From: Anastrepha obliqua | Lineage: Eukaryota > Arthropoda > Insecta > Diptera > Tephritidae | Direction: 5' to 3' | Assembly: GCF_027943255.1 (NCBI RefSeq) | Contig: NC_072896.1 | Location: forward strand, 66,978,501 to 67,042,500 | Length of the DNA stretch: 64,000 bases | Shown here: positions 24,731-36,364 of the stretch, piece by piece | Layout: the number at the start of each line of letters is the position of its first letter | Position numbering within the stretch: the first letter of the stretch is position 1 | Notes under the pieces: generated by a model | What the model was told of the DNA's origin: nothing | Database searches by the model: none | Seen by the model: only the letters and a program-made list of their open reading frames with translations | Position numbers and translations under genes: made by a program

Positions 24731-26984
24731 ACATTTTCTCAGTGACTTAATGCCATGTGAAAGTGTATTTTTCATTTATTTATCTTTCATTTATTAAGTA
24801 CCTTGGGCCACGTGACGTTAACTAAAAGTAAAATGTTAGCATTGACGTGTTTCCTTCGAATTATTAAAACTAAACAAAAATATTTAGCAACCCTTTTAAT
24901 GAAAAAATATCAAACCTAATAAAGCGCGCATTAAAAGATTGCAAAATAATTCGAGAATTTTAGACCATAAAAATAGGGATAAATTCTCCCTTGCATTTAG
25001 TTTTTCTGTGACAAGTCGGAAAAAATAAGTCAATTAAAATCTGCCAGACAATGAAAGCAGCAAACAAAAAAAGTTCAATATTTATAACTAGGCAATTCCA
25101 TGTTAAGTGCTCCAAGTACTTTGAACACTGGTGTAAATTTTTCTAAAAATTGGTTTGCTTGTAGGCTTGAGTATAGTTAGGAAAAAGAACTAGAAGAATT
25201 AAAGAAAAATATTATTTATAATGGGTAAGGCTTTCTCAAGTGGGCCACAAAATTACCAAAGTGAATATTTTGCGATGAAATTCAGCCAGGACTGAGTTCT
25301 ATCATCCAGAAGCACACTCAGAAAATTTTGTTGTAAAATTCTAAATAGTTATTTTTTTATTAACTATCGAAGCTTTTTGCAGCGCTTGAATAATTATCAC
25401 ATTTCTCGTAAAGTAAGTATCCGATTACAACGATTTTTTAACTGCAGACTGATAAAGGATGATATTTTCCAAAAACGTTATTTGTGTTCCGAAACTTGAT
25501 GTTTTGTTGTTGTAAATAATTTTTTTTAATAAACAATTAAAAATTTAACTAATTTCTGCGCCTCTGGGATGAAAATTTTTTAAGGATATTAACGTAATAA
25601 ACATCTGTGCATTTATGTATGGAAAAAAATGCGTGCAATTCGAAAAGGATTAATTACAATTAATTTTCGACTTACGCGGACGCGCACGAACACACAAACG
25701 GCGACTCGCGGGCGGCTTGGGAAAAACCGTGTTTCGGACACATCTCAACGCGATATCTTCCGTAAGATCAGTTTGAATTTTGAATTTTACCATCTTTTCA
25801 GGAAATTGTGGTATACAGTTTTTTAAACTTTAAACTGAAACAGTTTCTTTCCCTAAAAATAATTTTTTTGGGGAAAATTATATAGTTTTTGTGTAATATT
25901 TGTGTCATATTTGAAATCATCATCTGGAGAATTTTTTTTCTTATTTTTATTAATAGATTAGACTATGCTTTGTAGTCCCTGCATGTTTTATAATGAGAGT
26001 TTCATTTAACTTTTCGTGTTATATGCAAATACGTACAGCGAACCAGTGAAAAATCTGTGCAAAATACGACTCTAGCGAAACGTTTTCATACGTCGAAGCA
26101 TCGCTACATACATTAGTAAGCAGATATGCGGTATTTCTCATACATACAAATCCATGCATACGAGCATTTCTGGCATTTTCACTCTGCTAGTGGCACCGAA
26201 CAGAGCTGACTTGCAGCACTGAAAAATTGCTCATTAGCCACACTCGATGAAAGATATTTAAAAACAAAAAAAAAACAGAAAATATGGACCTGAGAGCAGG
26301 CATTTATTAAAATAAGAGTACATTACTTCACGAAAAATATGTTTTTTTTCAGTAGCATTACTAATAATCGTATCGCCATGATGCAGAACCCAAAGTCTGT
26401 TTCGGAGAAAAAATAGAACCAAGGCCGATCTGACACCGAACTGAGCTTTTGAACCCGAACTTTTGTGGCCAATTAGAACTAAGGCCGAGGCCGAAGCTCG
26501 GTTGTTCTCCAATAAGAAGTATTGCGTGAGCATCTTCAAGGCACATGCAACCAGGTTGCAAGCCCGTCGAATTCTCTATTACCTGACTATTATTTAAGAA
26601 AGTGTAAACAAGCGAATTAATCCTTTGTCATGCACGCACCATTTTTGTTAAATACTCAATGATTTTCAATATGAAAGTGTCTGTCAATTAAATGTCTAAA
26701 AATATACATATAAAATTATTTAAAAATCATATCAATCGTTTTAATTCATATGTGGGAATACATTCTTCATAAAGAAAATTAAATTCTAATTAAAATGAAA
26801 CACATTCATTTATAAAATCGTTTTGATCATTTTAATAATTTTATATTTTTCATTTAATATTTTCTAAATGTTATTACCTTTTTCTTCCTTATTTTAGGAT
26901 CAAATCATGTTATTTAACAATTAATACAAAAATGCTATTAGTACAAAAATACAAATACAAAATATATTTGTAAAAGGTTATTAT
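24731..26984. other. No recognisable gene
   Basis: Over 2 kb of AT-rich DNA without a recognisable gene, apart from the short dispersed repeat near 26.4-26.5 kb annotated separately. Confidence 0.5.
26440..26515. repeat. Short dispersed repeat shared with 55.3 kb
   Basis: The segment ending in gccgaagctcggttgttctc is nearly repeated at about 55302-55322 (gccgaagttcggttgttctc), with related flanking text (gaaccgaac/cgaactt-type words). Both lie next to A-runs. The nature of the repeat is unknown. It could be the edge of a LINE or a MITE. Confidence 0.45.
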
Positions 26985-27435
26985 TAATTATAGGAAGAGC
27001 TTGAAGTATATTGTTCGAGACAACGTTTAGTGGGACATCCTGGTGGCCTTGTCATCAGTGGTTTTCTCATCATCGTGGATTTCATCTGCGCCTTTGACTA
27101 CGGCTGACAAAGTTTTGTCGCCTGTTTCTCTGACTTATTATAATTATTGCGTACCAGTTCTCTGCGTGTAAAACCGAATCCATCCCAACGTAGACATTTT
27201 TCTTAGCGTGTTTTGTAGCACTTGTGTCGGCTCTTGTCCCCGCGGCATGGGGTAGTTCCGGACGAACACATGTTTTGTAAATGCAGACTTCCCCTTTAAT
27301 GCTTAGATGCTTATTTCGTCATATAACATTACGCAAGTATCCAGAAATTCGATCGGCTTTATTCGTATGGCTAGTGAATTCCGTCACCTGCTCTATACTT
27401 TTTCCGTAGACTGCAAAGTTTACACCTAAACGAAA
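26985..27435 (-). pseudogene. RTE-clade LINE, 3' end
   Basis: The minus strand reads, with frameshifts, GKSIEQVTEFTSHTNKADRI, then ISGYLRNVI followed by RNKHLSIKGEVCIYKTCVRP. It ends near 26.99 kb with RPPGCPTKRCLEQYTSSSS. The proline-rich RPPGxPxKR ending is typical of the C-terminus of one RTE-group ORF2. It differs from the RTE at 36.4 kb, so at least two RTE families are present. No RT core remains. Confidence 0.6.
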
Positions 27436-28180
27436 GTCTAGACATTGCCATGTATTTTGTCTTTTCTACCGATAATTGGATATTTTCGCGGATGCTGTAA
27501 TTTATTATTCAAAAACTTACTTCTAAAGTATAATCGACATTTATGGAAAAATGTTTTAATTCCTTCCTCTAAATTTGTAACCGAACTTAAGCGAACAACT
27601 CTATTAATCTTATTCAGAGCTATTATACTTTCAATTTTTTTTTTGTATTCACCAAGAATTCTGGCTTAGGTTTTACCAGATCACGATTTAAAATTAGGCC
27701 GATCCATGTATAAAAGGACAAAAACAGGAGGAGATTTTCCCCTTCACATTCGGTAATGGATAATTCTGCTATAATAAGCTTAGTTACGCCGACGCACAGG
27801 ACACCGTTGATTGATCCTTTTCATTTTATTATTTAAAATCAGATGCACAACTCACAATTTGAAATTGAAATAAAGAATAAATGTCGCAATCCCTTCGATC
27901 AGAAGAAGGTGCTTTGATACATTTTATATTTTTCTTGAAAGCTTCCAAATACTCTTTGCAGCATTTCAAAGCACACCCAAGTAACCGTTTCTCGACGAAA
28001 GTTTTTTTTAATTATGGCGGTATATTTTCTTCTTCTGTTTTTTTCCTCCTCTATTAATTACACCTGTCGTAGATACTAAGAAATTATTTATACAGCTTGG
28101 ATTTTATAACATTAATCATCAACAATATTACATTTTGGTTAAGTATTTGTGTGAGTTTACAAGTGTATGTACATAGCGTT
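27436..28180. other. No recognisable gene
   Basis: Short ORF 27445-27669 (+) has no family features. Nothing else is recognisable. Confidence 0.45.
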
Positions 28181-28184
28181 AAAT

Positions 28185-30035
28185 TATTCTAGTTATCAGC
28201 TGAGTTGGGGTTAGTCGTTTGAGCCGCTTGGAGTTTGCCCTTTCTGCTGATGGGAGTTGTCGCATATCACTATTCGTATGGTTCATTAAACGGGCAATAT
28301 GATTTGTACTGCGTTTGCGGCTGATTTCTGCTACTGTATCGATGTTGAGGTCGCGATGGATATCTTCATTTGGGACGTACGAAGATGCATTGGTTATAAT
28401 TCTGAGTATTTCGAATTGCAGTTCCGTAGATTTCTATGCCGTATGCCCAAATTGGCATAATCACAGTTTTGTATATAAGTTTTTTATTCAGCAATGACAG
28501 TTTCGAGCGCCTGCCAAGTAGCCAATATAGTTAGATGTTTTTTACCTCATTTCTTTTCAACGTGATATGTTCCTTCCAGAGAAGTTTGGAGTTAATAGTA
28601 ATTCCAAGGTCTTTGCTTAGGTATCTATCGGGATTTGTAAATTGTTTATTGACAGATTCTAATGTCCTACTTTCTTGTTAGAGTAATTGATTTGTATACC
28701 ACAAGCATTAAACCATATTAGTGTATTATTCAAAATCTGCAGTAACTTGTTTATTGCTGCTTCTAAGGTTTTATGAGTTGCCAAGAGGACGGTGTCATCT
28801 GCTAAAGTTGCTATCATGTCGATACTTGCAGGCAAGGGAATATTAACTGTATTAACTGTGTATAGGCCCTAGTACACTGCCCTGAGGTACACGGGCTTCC
28901 ATGAGTTGAATATTAGGGTATTTGTCTCCATATTTAACATAAAAGTATCGGTTTGCTAAACAGCTTTTGATTGTCAAATATGTACTAGTCAAGTGGAAGA
29001 TACTGTTTAAGTTTAAATATTAGATCCTTGTGCCACACGCTGTCGAAAGCTTTCGCTACATCAAGATACACAGCAGCGCATGTATTTCTTTAATCAATTT
29101 CTGACGATATTTTATTTGTCACTCTATGTACCTGTTCTATTGTTGAATGTTTTGTACGAAATCTAAATTGGTGTGTAGCAAATAAGTTTCCCGCCTGTAG
29201 TATGGGGTCAACGTGGTCAAGTATAAGCTTCTCAAAAAGTTTCGATAACGATGGTGAAAAATTAGTTGGTCTGTATGAAGAAACTTCAGAGGCGTCTGTA
29301 TTTGGTTTGGGTATTGCAATGAATCCGGTAACTTTCCTAGGCAGTGGAAAATACTACATACATTCGTAAAGCTAAGTTAAATATATTTCTTAAGTTCCTG
29401 TGATTCCGTCATATCCTAGGGATTTATTTACATACATTTTTGTCTCAGTTGCTGTTCGTCTTTTTTTCGAAGTTATTTTCTTAATTGGTATATTTATGTT
29501 ATTTGTGAGGTGAGCATGAAATGTTTTTTTTTTTAAATGATCAGCAAGTATTTTTGCTTTTATTTTGGAGTTTTCGCCCAAGAATTTGTCTTTGTCCTTA
29601 GAGAGGGTTCGGGCATAACTACGTTGTCGATTTTTTTTGTGTATAATTTGTAGCTCTAGTAGCTCCCAGTGTATAATTTGTAGCTCTAGTAGCTCCCAGT
29701 GATGCAATATATTTTTCAAATTTTTCGTCCTTATCCACTTTTAATATATCTTTAATTTCTTTTATTGCTATATTCAGCCTTTTTGTATTTTTTGGTGGTC
29801 GTGTAGATTGCCATTGTTGCCTTAGTTTTCGTTTTTCTCTGACTTTTCCAAGATGTTATGGGATAATTTATATTTGTTGTTACTCATTTTGATAATAGGT
29901 GTGGAGGTTGTTCTTTCATACGCTATACTGTCACTGAACTATGCGATCGCGGAGTATATTTCTTTTTCGCTCTTTAATATCTTTCGTAATATAAAAGTCA
30001 ATTAAATCAGGTCGCTTCCGCATATCAGCTGACTA
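28185..30035 (-). pseudogene. Jockey-type LINE ORF2, frameshifted
   Basis: The longest reverse-transcriptase remnant of its type here. Minus-strand order: a short endonuclease end (DLINFYITKDIKERKRNI, near 29.97 kb), the pre-RT linker (29390-29719), RT fingers (SSYRPTNFSPSLSKLFEKLI, near 29.25 kb), motif A (VYLDVAKAFDSVWHKDL, near 29.05 kb), VPQGSVLGP near 28.88 kb, and the catalytic box LADDTVLL (LADD, 28794-28805). The C-terminal tail (KLIYKTVIMPIWAYGIEIYG) lies near 28.46 kb. A YADD/FADD Tyr/Phe is replaced by Leu, though both aspartates remain. Stops and frameshifts break it throughout. A perfect 30-bp tandem duplication lies inside the linker. Confidence 0.8.
29641..29700 (-). repeat. 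Perfect 30-bp tandem duplication in LINE ORF
   Basis: The 30 bases from 29641 are repeated exactly at 29671-29700. On the minus strand this adds ten residues in frame (WELLELQIIH twice). Identity of the two copies means the duplication is recent relative to the decay of the surrounding element. Confidence 0.9.
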
Positions 30036-30039
30036 ATAA

Positions 30040-30440
30040 GTTAGTTCTCCAAAGCTTCGTATAGATTTTTACATGAGCCATTCGATAAGTCCAATAAATC
30101 GATTGTTAAGCTCGCTGTATGACACGTTGTGCCGTCTGGTTGGAACCAAATGTCGGCGACGTTTAACTGATTAATTTTTGAGTCAGCATGGTTCGATGGC
30201 GCCCGCTATTCACCGTAACGGCATCTCCTTCCTCATTTCGAAAGATATAAGGACTGTTGATGCCACCAGTACTCTATGAACTTCGCGAGCAGATTTGATT
30301 TTCGCAAAGTACATTTCCACAATTTGGGCGTTGAACGATTGATGACGACTTGCCAAACTTTACTGAACAGAAATGTCAGCACTGTTTGCCATTATCAGCT
30401 GTCAAACCAAAGGTATCGATATCGATAGTTCGCGGTAAAA
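30040..30440 (-). pseudogene. Mariner remnant with internal deletion
   Basis: Reading minus from 30.44 kb: an untranslated leader with the palindrome-like tatcgatatcgatag (30413-30427), then a frame similar to the mariner N-terminus at 43.95 kb. It then jumps to the region after the first catalytic block (GGINSPYIFRNEEGDAVTVN, near 30.25 kb) and the second block (WFQPDGTTCHTAS across a frameshift, near 30.15 kb). The segment that would encode the second helix-turn-helix and first catalytic Asp is deleted. The high-coordinate part matches 44.52-44.60 kb. Confidence 0.65.
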
Positions 30441-31779
30441 GTGGTTATGGCTGAAAATAATTCGAATAAATTATTTGTCCAAATAAAATTATACAGTTCT
30501 AACAATACATGGGTAAATTGCGCGAACAACAAATATTTACATATTAACTGAAATGCATGAGAATCGTCAATTTGACTGCTTACGAATTAATATTCTCATA
30601 TTTTAGCGCCTCGCTATGTCAACGCTTTTTTGTCCAGCACTCACGCACAGATTGGCCGCAAAAAACCCGAATTGCAGCAAAGTGTTATATTCAATATAAA
30701 ATATATTCATTCGCCATATTTTTAAATCTGGTGCTCAACATACCTACATGGATTACCCACTGAGAGTGTCAGACCATATTTATAAAAGGAAAATGTACAG
30801 AATACATCACTGTTACGTAATTCCCTCTCTCAGCGTCAGGGTATGTGCCACCCACATAATTTGCGTGATAAAATGGTCTTACTTTGCAAAATGCGTGAAG
30901 TTGACAATATTTTATAAAGCCACCAAAAGCAAAGCAAAAAGGAAAATGAGGTAAAGAGCGTGGGAATCGAAAGAAGTGTCATTTAAAACCACTGTTTCCT
31001 GTTTTAATTCTCACTTTACAGCCCTACGCTAGTGAACAACAGACAGCCGACAGATGCCTCATAGCCCTTTCATTCCCATGTTGTATGCATGCGTATGTGT
31101 GTGTACACTTATACATAGCTTACTACGGGGTGCCAATAAATGCAACTTAAGCGTGACAAAGTAAGAAATAAAGACGAGGGAAAAAATTTATTTAAAATCG
31201 AAATATAAGAAAAAAAGTAAGAAAAGTTTAAAGCGAATTCGGGCGCGCATAAATGTCCCGCACTTCAGTTTCAGAGCGCTCACCATCGAAATCAATATTA
31301 TTATTATAATGTGGAGAGTACTAACGCTGCGTCTTAAGCAGATCATCTGTGCTGATCCTTAGAAAAAAGGCAATTCAAAACCTTAGACTATCAGGTAAGT
31401 AAGTAGCCGTGTTCCGATATTTCAAACAGATCTCTCCAGCTGCAGTCTTTTTAAAAGTTGTAACACATTAGAGCGTGTCGTGAGCCATATTTTGGATGGA
31501 GATTATAGCAGCTTTCCCAGGTACGACGTTTCCTTATCTAACCCGATGTTATCAAAATTAAACCTTATCTAGCTTTCGGATCTTTTGTTGAGTTCCAGAA
31601 GAAGCTCAGAAACATTGTGAAAAGCGCTAGAACCACCTTGATAATCTTTTTCCCTTAGACTTGCGATAGTTGGTGGCCAAGTGAGATTTCTCCTTTCTTC
31701 ATATAACTTTTATGTTTCCCAGAAAAATTTGCAAGGTAGTACGCCATTTATAAATCTTCCCCTATGACGCGATGATAGC
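30441..31779. other. No recognisable gene
   Basis: Short plus-strand ORFs at 30557-30763 and 30748-30954 have no family features. No RNA gene is seen. Confidence 0.5.
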
Positions 31780-31995
31780 ACCTGATGCATCGGCTCTTAT
31801 AGTGTTCGAGAGAAAGATTCTGTGGAGGATTCATGAACATTTCAAAGTTAGCGAAGGCGATGGAGCAATGACCTATATGAGCTGTTTGCAGACACGGACA
31901 TAGCAGAGCGAACTAAGATTCAACGACTCCACTGGCTAGGTAATGTCGTATGAATAGGCACAAACGCTCGGCTCTGAAAATATTAGATATGATGC
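31780..31995 (+). pseudogene. RTE-clade LINE, C-terminal fragment
   Basis: Plus-strand reading gives YELFADTDIAERTKIQRLHW and then LGNVV, matching the same region of the 36.4-kb element (YELYDDIDIAQRVKIQRLRR). A preceding FERKILWRI-like stretch is present across a frameshift. It is a short internal piece of ORF2 with no catalytic residues. Confidence 0.7.
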
Positions 31996-32380
31996 ATATT
32001 TCTTATAAGATTACGGTTGCAAAAACCTCCACCTGAAATATGATTGGCTGTGTACCTATTGAACTCGGCTCAAGCTCGGATCCATCAGAATGGTACTATT
32101 ACGTCATAGTGGGCCTTTTTAGAAATGATTGCCTTATGAGGATTATTGAACAATCGGACCATTTGATAACGGCATTATTAAGGAACAGTTTGAGGATAAG
32201 TATCAGAAGTCCACAGCAAACATCTTTCTCATTTAAAATGGAGAGGTCCGGCAGGACCACTTCACAAATTCCATCCCTGATGATTCCATTGTAAAGTTAA
32301 AAGGACCGAGAGCAAAGAAAGGATAAGGGAGAGGGAGTTACGTTTTAGAGTTATGGAGATAACCGAACGATGCCTACGGT
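31996..32380. other. No recognisable gene
   Basis: An 84-codon plus-strand frame at 32040-32294 shows no known motif. It may continue LINE-derived or unknown repeat sequence. Confidence 0.4.
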
Positions 32381-32490
32381 TGAGCTAACCGCTCCATACT
32401 ACACATACCAAATGTGTGATATCCACACCTCGTAACTATACAGGCGTAGCAAATGAGAGCCGAGGAGATGGTTCAGTAACGACAACAATA

Positions 32491-33010
32491 CCAAGTATCA
32501 CGACGTAGATACCTAACGAACAATGTCCCAAAAGGACACTCTTAACTAGCCTTAGAAGCTTCCTCGAGCGTCCTCTATCTACGATTTGTGCACTAACCTA
32601 GTGCTCGCTGAGTTAACGCAATGCCCACCTTTGCGGGAGCAGACCACAGTTTTTAAGGCACCCCAATCACAGAAAAATTACCTTGAGAGTCCACTAACTA
32701 GCCATCCATTCATCCACTCAACAGTTTCATTGCAACTGTGACCCAGAATCCAATATCACGACGTAGATACCTAACGGACAATGTCCCAAAAGGGCACTCT
32801 TAACTAGCCTTAGAAGTTTCCTCGAGCGTCTTCTATCTGGGATTTGTGCACTAAAATAGTGCTCGCTGAGATAACGCAGTGTCCACCTTTGCGGGAGCAG
32901 ACCACAGTTTTTAAGGGGACCCCAATCACAGAAAAATTACCTTGAGAGTCCACTAACTAGCCATCCATTCATCCACTCAACAGTTCCCCGCATTGCAACC
33001 CGGAATCCAA
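32491..33010. repeat. 258-bp tandem duplication
   Basis: Two adjacent copies, beginning near 32491 and 32749, share long identical runs (for example tatcacgacgtagataccta at 32496 and 32754). They differ at scattered bases and by small indels near the copy ends. The offset between matching positions is 258 bases. Confidence 0.9.
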
Positions 33011-33032
33011 ATGCAACCCGGAATCCAAATGA
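32994..33032. repeat. 18-bp direct repeat at duplication edge
   Basis: The unit tgcaacccggaatccaaa occurs twice in a row at the end of the second 258-bp copy. A related but diverged version (tgtgacccagaatccaa) sits at the junction of the two large copies. Confidence 0.85.
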
Positions 33033-33065
33033 GCCTAATATCGAAGTATTCAGATGTGGTCGACA

Positions 33066-34205
33066 GAGAGGTTTCGAAGCACTACTCAGTGAATATACCA
33101 GCTAAATTCACGGGGATCTTACATAAATTTTAAGAGTAGCACAAGCAGTAATTTCCTACTGCCTAAAAGCTTTGCGATTAATAATATCGAAGAAAGTAAA
33201 CTGGATGTCTTATGAGCTGAAGCCACAAACAAAATTGTTTCTGTTACATCCCTCATTGCTAGAAATCATCACCGACTAGCCCGACATATCGACCCCTAGA
33301 GTGGTATACTATGCAGAAAATCGACAAGATTGTGCATATATCCCTAAACTTTTATTAAATCGGTTAAAAACTATTTACAAATTTGCGGCTGGAAAATCCT
33401 ATAAAAAAAATCCTAAAACACACACCATAAACACCATATTTGATACCTTGCTTTTTCAAGAATACGGTTCACTTCAACTGAAAATATGAAAAATGTCTTG
33501 ATCACAAAAGATGTACCACTTTTTTGGCAAAGAGTCCGTAAGTTACCCGAGAAGAAGCAAAAGTTAAGGGCACCAAGAGACAATACTTCGAATAGCATAC
33601 TGTTTGAAATGTAACAGAAAATAAAAAAATCTTAAGTAATAATTCAAATTATAGTACATAGACTTAATAATTTACATTATATTAAAATGGAATGGCCACG
33701 GTATAATCTACTCGAAAAGACCGCAAGATGAAAGGGATGTGCACTGCCCACATAAACAGCTTTTATTTCAACCTACGCTCCCTCTCTTTAATGCATAAAT
33801 AAACAATTTATAACGGAACAATCACCATATGTAGCCAATACAATGCGATTCGGATGGTGTGATTATGCGGAGCTTACGCGCATACGCATACATTCAATTG
33901 CAGCTTATAACTATAATGGCTGCGCAACGCAACGCGTAATTGAATATTCTCTTGAAGCCGCGAATCTACTATATATATGTATGTATGTATAAAACCAAAT
34001 TTAATGGAAACGACTACGGAATAAATAGAAAAATATCCACGTAGCGACGCGCGGAAAAGTCGGGAGCAGAGCAAAAATGTGGCACAGTCAGATGCTTGCT
34101 TAAGGATAAAAGTGTAATTGCAAACTGGTGGCGTGGGTGTTAGTGCGCGAGCATCCTGAATTGATTCAGGAGATATTTGTGTAAGAGCAGATATATTTAA
34201 ATGTG
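33066..34205. other. No recognisable gene
   Basis: No coding similarity. A (TATG)n run lies near 33972-33989. ORFs at 33301-33489 (+) and 33874-34230 (-) lack recognisable features. Confidence 0.5.
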
Positions 34206-34369
34206 TATACGAGGTGTGTTCAAAAAGCAATGTGATTTTTACATGACCTGCACATTTGTATGCTTGCAGTTTGCAATAAACGGCATATTTTGTTTGTTTT
34301 TACTGATACAAAGGTTAGTGTTAGGTCTAGAGTGCTTGACAATTCCCTTCTGCTTCTTCGAAATATAAT

Positions 34370-34575
34370 CGTTTTAGTCATTCCGCGATTCCGTTGTCCA
34401 ACATTCGTGCTTTAGGAGGACGTCCAGGCGGCCTGTTTGCTTGCAACCTTCTACCCAGTGCAATCCTAGCCAACGGGTCAGCTCTTATCCCTTTAACATT
34501 TTTGTACCGCCTTCTCCGGCACCATTTACAAATGCCTTGCACTTCACATATTTCTATTATTTCTTCGTTTTTTAT
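34370..34575 (-). pseudogene. RTE-group LINE, C-terminal fragment
   Basis: The minus strand has an open stretch reading EEIIEICEVQGICKWCRRRR, then DPLARIALGRRLQANRPPGR and PPKARMLDNG. The RRxxxW-like and RPPGRPPK motifs match the C-terminus of the RTE family also seen at 27.0 kb. No catalytic region is present. Confidence 0.5.
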
Positions 34576-34739
34576 GTGATCGAATTTTTATACTAGTACA
34601 TTTCGGTAGTAGTAAGAGCATGATGTGTAACTGTAGTGTATGCACGTGCCTCGACATAACTTTATAAACTCACGTTTTGCTTTTCATGCTCATGCGTCCC
34701 TTAGAAAGCGTGTCCCTCATTGGCTAGATCCCTTTGTGA

Positions 34740-35720
34740 TGTTTTGGTTAGGTTAGAATGGTTGCCCCGAGAATGGGCATATTTAGACGAAGAAATCAAA
34801 TGCATTCTTTGTTTAACTATTTCAAGGGAAATAAGGTGAAGGAAATCGATAGGAAGAAAGGAGAGAAAGGAGAGGCTGGGGGGGGAGGAGGCGGGATTGA
34901 ATACTTGTGGATTACGACAGATGACTAAGTTGCAGTTGTGTTAACCGCTTTATGCTACTGGTGAAGTTCATCAGATTTGTAATATCAAGGCCTGCCATAT
35001 CAACGGCGTAGCAAAGAAGTGAGAATCAAGATGCCTACATTTTAGACCCGCGAGAGCAGCGCAGCTATGGACAAAGTCCCGAGATAATTCAACCTCATCC
35101 TCCATACAGCTGACGCAAAAAGCACTCGAAGTAATTCCAAGTGTAACGGCATGCATACCACACGGATAGTGTCCTATGAGAACACCCACGAAATTTGAGA
35201 ACTGAGATTTTGTCACACGCCCCCAATCCACACGTGCCCAAAAGGATTTCGCGACCTTACAAGTTAATGTATGAGTGATGCGAAGCCCATCGTTGCAGGA
35301 GTAGAGCGCAGGTTGTCAATGGGGTTGTCCTCTTCTTTTTCGGGAAAATTACCTCACAGGTCTCTTGTCTGGCCAACTCACACGCCTCACAGTTTCCCTC
35401 AATCTTGCTATAGCCAGGTACCCAAATGAGCCTTATTTTTGCCATTGTCGGATGCAATCGAAAGTGAACCCAGACATTTTCTGACCAGTTTCAAATGCAC
35501 TACCATTAAACCCATGGCCCTAATTGCCGTTTGGCTATCAGAGTAAGTACTTACTTTCTTGACAGTTATTATGCAAGTGAGTAGCCAATCAGTTGCTTCT
35601 TTGACTGCGGATATTTCTGCTTGGAACTCAGTGCATGATCCGGTAATCTGAGTTTCAGTTTAATGGGGAGCTCTTTGCTCTTGTCTTATTCCTCGGTATA
35701 TGGGTATTTTTGTTGATGTC
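34740..35720 (-). pseudogene. I/LOA-type LINE, RNase H and tail
   Basis: Minus-strand order: RNase H start and middle (35.72-35.5 kb, broken), then KIRLIWVPGYSKIEGNCEAC near 35.43 kb and ELARQE. The segment TTCALLLQRWASHHSYINL lies near 35.28 kb. The C-terminal Cys-rich domain (GVLIGHYPCGMHAVTLGITS, then FCVSCMEDEVE) lies near 35.15 kb, with the end near 34.97 kb. A G-rich 3' UTR (a run of G near 34880) extends to about 34.74 kb. The RNase H Glu/Asp positions cannot be confirmed because of frame breaks. Confidence 0.7.
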
Positions 35721-35989
35721 TCATTGTTTATTCTGATAATATAATATGTGCCATTATATTTATCAATATCAACTACTGTTAAAACTATGCTCCTGTCAAT
35801 ATCCCGTTTTCTAAGTTGATTTAAAATTTAATTCAGGAAGCAAATAATTATAATAAATTGATTTAAAATATCTGACAAAAGACTTTTATTAAATACTCTA
35901 ACCAAACCCCAATGGCTTGTTATATTTCACTGCTTTTTCAGCTAATTGTCAACAATAGTTTTTCATTTATAGGCTTTTTCTATTTCTTA

Positions 35990-36340
35990 ACATGCCCAGC
36001 TTTCTTCTGTGCTTCATATAAATCAAGTTCCATGTCTGCTGAGGACTTTTACCGATGAGATCTTCTTCCGTTCTTTTTCTTCCTGCTAGTAATTTGGTCT
36101 CTCGTGTAATCCATAATTTTGAGTACTTAGAATTGTTTGCATTAACGTTTTTGTTTTTTTACCAATAGATTCATTAGCAGTAGTAATAAAAGCATTTTAG
36201 CTTCAACCACGTGTCATTGCGCGAATTCTATTTTTTTTTTCAATTTAGGATTTAATCTTTCTTCGATTAAAGTATTACACAGTTGTACCTTGTAAGAGTT
36301 CTATATTAAATTTTTTCATAGAGGCTGGTATCGCTTTTTT
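35990..36340 (-). pseudogene. Possible RTE-like pre-RT fragment
   Basis: Minus-strand translation gives FITTANESIGKKTKTLMQTI and then NYGLHERPNY and QEEKERKKIS. The pattern IGKK followed by basic, Glu-rich text resembles the linker between endonuclease and RT in RTE-like elements. Similarity is weak and there are stops. It may belong to the family seen at 21-22.8 kb. Confidence 0.35.
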
Positions 36341-36364
36341 GTGTTTTTGGACCCCAAACCATCT

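Larger units (their letters stand above)
32385..33065 (-). pseudogene. I/LOA-type LINE RNase H region, duplicated
   Basis: On the minus strand, FDIRLIWIPG near 33.03 kb matches the RNase H block at 35.4 kb (KIRLIWVPGYSKIEGNCEAC). It is followed by post-RNase H sequence such as LPQRWTLRYLSEHYFSAQIP and KLLRLVKSALLGHCPLGIYV. The core is present twice because of a 258-bp tandem duplication annotated separately. All frames are interrupted. Confidence 0.6.

Noticed and set aside
33874..34230. 118-codon minus-strand frame
   Set aside because: It includes a translated (TATG)n microsatellite and runs into the mariner terminal repeat. No domain is recognisable.
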